DNA from: Larix sibirica
Lineage: Eukaryota; Streptophyta; Pinopsida; Pinales; Pinaceae
Direction: 5' to 3'
Assembly (NCBI GenBank): GCA_004151065.3
Contig: NWUY0300037760.1
Location: 1-22,228 of the forward strand
Length of the DNA stretch: 22,228 nucleotides
In this document: piece after piece, positions 18,747 to 22,228 of the stretch
Numbering within the stretch: the stretch's first letter is position 1
Layout of the letters: each line of letters begins with the position of its first letter
Position numbers and translations under genes: made by a program
The notes under the pieces: generated by a model
What the model was told of the DNA's origin: nothing
The model's input: the letters and a program-made list of their open reading frames with translations, nothing else
The model's database searches: none

Positions 18747-18823
18747 ATAAATTAACATAGATTTATCTTAAATCCAAATCTATGAAGTAGATACGGGTTT
18801 AAGATGGATCTATGTTGGTTTAT
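18747..18823. repeat. 77-nt near-perfect hairpin
   Basis: Arms 18747-18775 and 18795-18823 pair over 29 positions on the plus strand without a gap. Twenty-four pairs are Watson-Crick and five are G-U. After two mismatches, 18778-18782 pairs with 18788-18792 (ATCTA/TAGAT), leaving a five-base loop. All five wobbles have T in the left arm against G in the right arm, as if C had changed to T in the left arm. It could be a small palindromic transposon remnant or, if transcribed, a hairpin RNA source. Nothing here shows transcription. Confidence 0.6.
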
Positions 18824-19252
18824 TTTTTTAGGTTTTATATAAACTTTAAAATTGAGTAGACATATGTTGCCAAATAGTTTTTTTTGTTTTTTGTTTTTTT
18901 AATGTACGTGACAACATCACACCCATATTGGATTGTAGAGCACCTCGCTACTCTTAGTGCAATTAACAAAAATACACGTTGTATTTACGGACCTAAAAAA
19001 ACTCATATAATGCACCATGGGTTGTGTTGCCAAGCACATCATTATCCTTTTCTCCATTGCATGCATTGATGCTATTCACTATTGTATGCATTGATGCTTG
19101 TTAGTAAATAATGCATCAGCGTGCTTTGGAACAAATTGCATTAGTGCGGCTTATATTTATATGTACACCAATGCATCTTATGTTTATAGACATGCCAATG
19201 ACATTGTTACAATGATACATTTTGATTTTAGTAACCACTACATAAGTGTTTC
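18824..19252. other. AT-rich, no gene; repeated ATGCATTGATGC boxes
   Basis: No recognisable gene. The 13-mer ATGCATTGATGCT occurs at 19061 and 19086, 25 bp apart, and related CATTGATG boxes recur at 19445 and 19548. Confidence 0.4.
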
Positions 19253-19267
19253 ATTGCACACAACTCT
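19253..19267. repeat. target-site duplication, 3' side of SINE 2
   Basis: ATTGCACACAACTCT matches ATTGCAAACAACTCT at 19424-19438 in 14 of 15 positions. It lies just beyond the A run of the minus-strand SINE. Confidence 0.7.
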
Positions 19268-19423
19268 CTTTTTTTCACTTGGAATACACAGATTCCTAAT
19301 ATTCACTAAGAATCAAGGAATCCTCGGATACATATCGATTACATAACAGGTCAGATAGTGAGATTTGTACCCAAGTGGGAAGTATAACAACATTCCTCCC
19401 AACCACCTGACCTACATTCCTTG
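19268..19423 (-). mobile_element. tRNA-derived SINE, about 156 bp
   Basis: On the minus strand the head contains TAGGTCAGGTGG (19414-19403), which fits the Pol III A box TRGYNNARNNGG at 11 of 12 positions. GGTACAAATCT (19371-19361) fits the B box GGTTCGANNCC at 8 of 11. The gap between them is 31 bp, as in tRNA genes. The element ends in a run of seven A (19275-19269) and is flanked by a 15-bp duplication with one mismatch. AGGTCAG and CTGACCT near the two ends of the head are complementary. The body has no detectable similarity to the SINE at 7712, so it is a different family. It is not a functional tRNA gene because the cloverleaf is not formed. Confidence 0.7.
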
Positions 19424-19438
19424 ATTGCAAACAACTCT
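19424..19438. repeat. target-site duplication, 5' side of SINE 2
   Basis: Partner of 19253-19267 (14 of 15 identical). It directly precedes the SINE head on the minus strand. Confidence 0.7.
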
Positions 19439-19470
19439 ATAATACATTGATGCCCTTGGATATATTTTAT

Positions 19471-19580
19471 AGATGTATACCCCTACATGACACATTGGTG
19501 TTCCTTTATTGAATATATATATTATCGGTATATATCCCTACACGACACATTGATGTGCTTTTATTGATTTTTTTTCCTCA
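19471..19580. repeat. imperfect tandem duplication, 55 bp x 2
   Basis: CCCTACATGACACATTGGTG (about 19481) and CCCTACACGACACATTGATG (about 19536), with a shared CTTTATTGA-like end, repeat at exactly 55 bp. A weaker earlier copy may start near 19441. The second unit runs into the A-rich end of the third LINE. Confidence 0.65.
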
Positions 19581-21290
19581 TAAAATAGTGCACAGTCTAT
19601 TATATTATAGTAGATCATATTGTTTAGAGACATAAAACCTTTACATGCAGCTACAAATAGCCAAAAAGATGGTCAACTAGGACCATATATGTTACAAAGA
19701 GACAAAAAAACTCATGGTACCTTCAGCAAAAACTATATATGTCAGTTTAGATAAGACTGAAAACACAATATGTAAAGGGCATCTGTACATTACATTCTTA
19801 AAATAAAAATAGTGTGGCACATAAAACAAGTATAAAACATAGAATCCTATATATGGATCATAAGCAGTTAGAGCTCATCAATATATGTCAATTGAGTCCC
19901 TTTTTGGCTCTATGGGGATTGGAACATGGTCTAGTTCTAAGAGATGTTGATTAATGTTCCCCCATAGCTTCCATTGTCCTAGGGTAACCTATAATCCCTC
20001 CTTGGATAAGCTGTCATCTAGGCCATTCCTTTCCCTAAAGACATGCTGGACATTGATTCCTCCAAATAATCCAGAGATATGCATTAATTCTTCAAAGATG
20101 CCTTGTAGGAATAAGTTCTTAGGAGCTCTCTTATGAGTCATCCAATCCACAACCAACTTGGATTCGCCAAATACCTATAGCTTTTGGACTCCCTTAGAGA
20201 GGGAAAGTAGCATAATCACTTTGAGAGCCATTAACTCTGCTTTATTATTGGTACGCTAATCCAATCCCGCTGCAAACCTGTAGTGTTGTTGTTCTGCCAG
20301 ATAAACCAGTCCTCCCACCCCACCCTAAGGGGGCTCTCCTTGAGAATCCCCATCGAAGAAATCCCAACTATGATTTCTATTAATAGTCTCCTCGATCACT
20401 CTTACAATTTTAGAAGTGCCATCAAATTGGGGGGGGAAGTTGAGAATGGCAAAGGTATTTGATACAAAATGAATAGGAGGTACAAGAACATCATCAAATA
20501 TTGCCTTGTTTTGGGCAAGCCAAGTGGCCCAAGTCAATAAAGCTGGAAGGGCTTTATAGATCTTGAAAGTGACATTTTGATTCCAACTTCTAATAGCTTC
20601 ATGGAATTGGTCCCCTTGCTAGATGAAGTTAACCCCAGTGAAATTTGAAGCTAATAGCCACATTTGTTTGTTGAGAGGACATTGGATGAATAGGTGCTCA
20701 ATGTTTTCATCTTCTAGCCTGCACAAATGAAATCTCCTTGGTCCAATCCAAAATATTATTTTCATAATCTCCTAGATAGGAAATTTTTGATTTAAAACCA
20801 ACCAAAAAAACAGCTTGACTTTTAGAGGACAATTATGTTTCCATAGCTCATTGTTCCACCAGAGAACCTAAGGATGTTCTTCTTCTTCTTTGACACTTTG
20901 TATCCTATATTTGACCTAAAGGATCCACCCTCTGCATTCCTAACCCAAATAAGTTCATCCTCTCTGCTGGTCAGATGAATATGACAATCTTTTAAGTTCT
21001 TAACATATCTTTGCTAGCACAAATCATCCTCATCAATAAATCCCAAAGCCTCAATGCTCAGCTAGACTTGAGAAAGGAGAGTGGAATTGATTCTATATGT
21101 CACTTGGTACAGGAAAAGGCTGCCCTGGTCTCTAAGAGATGTGGTCATATGTTCAGGGAGAAAATGTTTAGAACTTCCGACCCATGGGTTGAGGCCCATC
21201 CACAATCTTATAGCGTTTCCCACTTTCCAGACCATCTAAGAGCTAAATAAATCAAATCCTTTCAAAATGTAATGTCCCTCATTTTGAACC
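19568..21290 (-). mobile_element. 5'-truncated LINE, third lineage, minus strand
   Basis: Only the C-terminal part of ORF2 remains, from about 21280 to the stop at 19878, then roughly 300 bp of 3' UTR-like DNA ending in a run of eight A on the minus strand (about 19575-19568). The 5' limit near 21290 is where coding similarity stops; it lies close to a 9-bp inverted repeat (TTCAAAATG at 21261 and CATTTTGAA at 21280). No clear target duplication was found. Confidence 0.65.
19878..21280 (-). pseudogene. LINE ORF2 C-terminus: connection, zinc domain, RNase H
   Basis: On the minus strand the start reads VWKVGNAIRLWMGLNPWVGS, then EHMTTSLRDQGSLFLYQVTY and ALGFIDEDDLC, YVKNLKDCHIHLTSREDELI and WVRNAEGGSFRSNIGYKV, the usual order after RT. 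The zinc domain is FHLCRLEDENIEHLFIQCPL and W (about 20740-20640); Cys, His and the last Cys are visible. Next come TFKIYKALPALLTWATWLAQ and NKAIF. RNase H (about 20370-19990) has WDFFDGDSQGEPP, TNNKAELMALKVIM, VFGESKLVVDWMTHKR and VFRERNGLDDSLSKEGL. The first Asp, the Glu and the last Asp are kept; the middle Asp is Glu. From about 20800 to the natural TGA (19878-19880) the frame is unbroken except for six TAG codons. Confidence 0.8.
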
Positions 21291-21648
21291 ATAGGATATT
21301 TTGGCTATAATGTGAATATTGCATATATGTGATGTATGATTCCTAGCGTGGAGCTCAAGGCCAAGGCCCCGCTAGTGAATGCTTAGCCTGGTATTTCANT
21401 TCATGAGGTCGATGGAGTATGGGACAACCATGAAATCCGTAAGGCAGGGTATGGGACTCTGATCGCTTGTCCGATAATCCACTTTACCTCTTGGGAATTC
21501 ACTCACCTTGATCCCTATCCCATTGTTGACCAACTATCCTCAGTTATCACACATCACAGACCAAGCAGAGGGGGGGAGGAGCCAAAATCGCGATCCTGAG
21601 GAAGGCCACGATTTGAAGAGCCAAAATAGCTCAGAAAACTTGTGTGGG
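21291..21648. other. no recognisable gene; GC-richer unknown repeat DNA
   Basis: The base composition becomes more GC-rich than in the preceding regions. A CAAGGCCAAGGCCCCG stretch near 21358 and a seven-G run near 21572 are visible. No protein or RNA gene is recognised. It is probably part of the same repeat element that carries the 324-bp units. One N lies at 21399. Confidence 0.4.
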
Positions 21649-22228
21649 AGGTGGAATTCGATAAAGGATCCACAGACCTGACCCTTGGAGCAAAAACTAA
21701 GAGGTTTAGACGCCTGAAAGTTCATGAGAGAACCGAATTGGAGAGTCGAGACCCTGTTGCGGGACAGAGCCATTCGACCCGCAATGTGAAGGAAGATGCG
21801 AGTGCGTATCACAGTGGGAAGATGCCAAGTGGGTTTAGACTGCATAGTAGATTCAGAGAGGGCTCAGTTACTTGATCTAACAATTAGGATCAGCCACACC
21901 TACCAGGTCAGTGCTAAGATAAGGGGCGCCCTGGGGTCTGAGCAGCAGAGAAGGGGACCTTAATTAGGCTGAGAGTGGNATTCGATAAAGGATCCACATA
22001 CCCGACCCTTGGACCAAAAACTAAGAGGTTTAGACGCCTGGAAGTTCATGAGAGAACCAGATTCAAGAGCCAAGACCCTGTTGTGGGAGAGATCCATTCG
22101 ACCCGCAACGTAAAGGAAGATCTGAGTGCGAATCATAGTGACAAGAGGCTAAGTGGGTTTAGACTGCATGGTAGAGTCATAGAGGGCTCAGTTACTTGAT
22201 CTAACAGTTAGGATCAACCACACCTACC
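21649..22228. repeat. direct repeat, 324-bp period, cut by window end
   Basis: From TTCGATAAAGGATCCACA at 21657 to CACACCTACC at 21904, the sequence recurs from 21981 to 22228 without any indel. I counted about 28 mismatches in 248 bp, or roughly 89% identity. The 68-76 bp between the copies (21905-21972) is not clearly repeated before the first. The period is a multiple of three and both copies are open for more than 70 codons in the same frame, ending at TGA 21873-21875 and 22197-22199. The changes alter about 19 residues, so protein selection is unlikely. The element is not identified. Confidence 0.85.

Noticed and set aside
19500-19580. Host polyadenylation signal (AATAAA on the minus strand near the run of eight A)
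   Set aside because: It lies at the A-rich end of a LINE fragment and is better explained as the element tail; no host gene ends here.
21540-22228. Ribosomal RNA gene fragment, suggested by the GC-richer repeated sequence
   Set aside because: I could not find any conserved 18S, 5.8S or 25S core sequence in it. An rDNA spacer origin cannot be excluded without a search.

Overview
The window looks like transposon-rich nuclear DNA from a seed plant. The plant L1-type LINE domain set, tRNA-derived SINEs, low gene density and heavy decay of every coding remnant would fit a large slow-turnover genome such as a gymnosperm, but the clade is inference. Four isolated N bases point to a draft assembly. 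I find no intact host gene, rRNA, functional tRNA or CRISPR array. Nearly every recognisable coding stretch is a broken LINE.

Layout. 1-345 is a GC-richer minisatellite of about 82 bp period. 346-3907 has no recognisable gene. 3925-11232 (minus strand) is one essentially complete L1-like LINE between 17-bp perfect direct repeats: ORF1 (DUF4283-like plus CCHC knuckle), ORF2 (endonuclease, reverse transcriptase, zinc domain, RNase H), then about 1.2 kb with a coiled-coil reading frame. A 412-bp tRNA-derived SINE sits inside its RT domain with its own 13-bp target-site duplication. 11250-13097 and 13570-14832 (both minus) are two further 3' pieces that look like the same family, each an RNase H followed by a coiled-coil frame. 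14960-16458 (plus) is the 3' half of another LINE lineage, followed by an unrecognised broken frame to about 17370. 17371-19250 is AT-rich and holds a foldback, a 31-bp perfect duplication and a 77-nt near-perfect hairpin. 19268-19423 (minus) is a second SINE with a 15-bp target duplication. 19568-21290 (minus) is a third LINE lineage, 5'-truncated, whose six in-frame stops noted over its C-terminal part are all TAG. The window ends in a 324-bp direct repeat whose second copy stops exactly at the window edge.

How the parts relate. The SINEs carry only a Pol III-type promoter head and a tail, so they would have depended on LINE enzymes; none of the LINEs here could supply them now. The order of some events can be read: the main LINE landed next to the A-rich tail of an older relative, and the SINE later landed in the main LINE. 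The most interesting pattern is that three minus-strand RNase H ends are followed on the same strand by an 11-nt motif (AGGTGGTRAGT) and then a coiled-coil frame. With the target-site duplication enclosing one of them, this suggests a LINE family with a third ORF downstream of ORF2. All of this is read by eye; no database search was possible.
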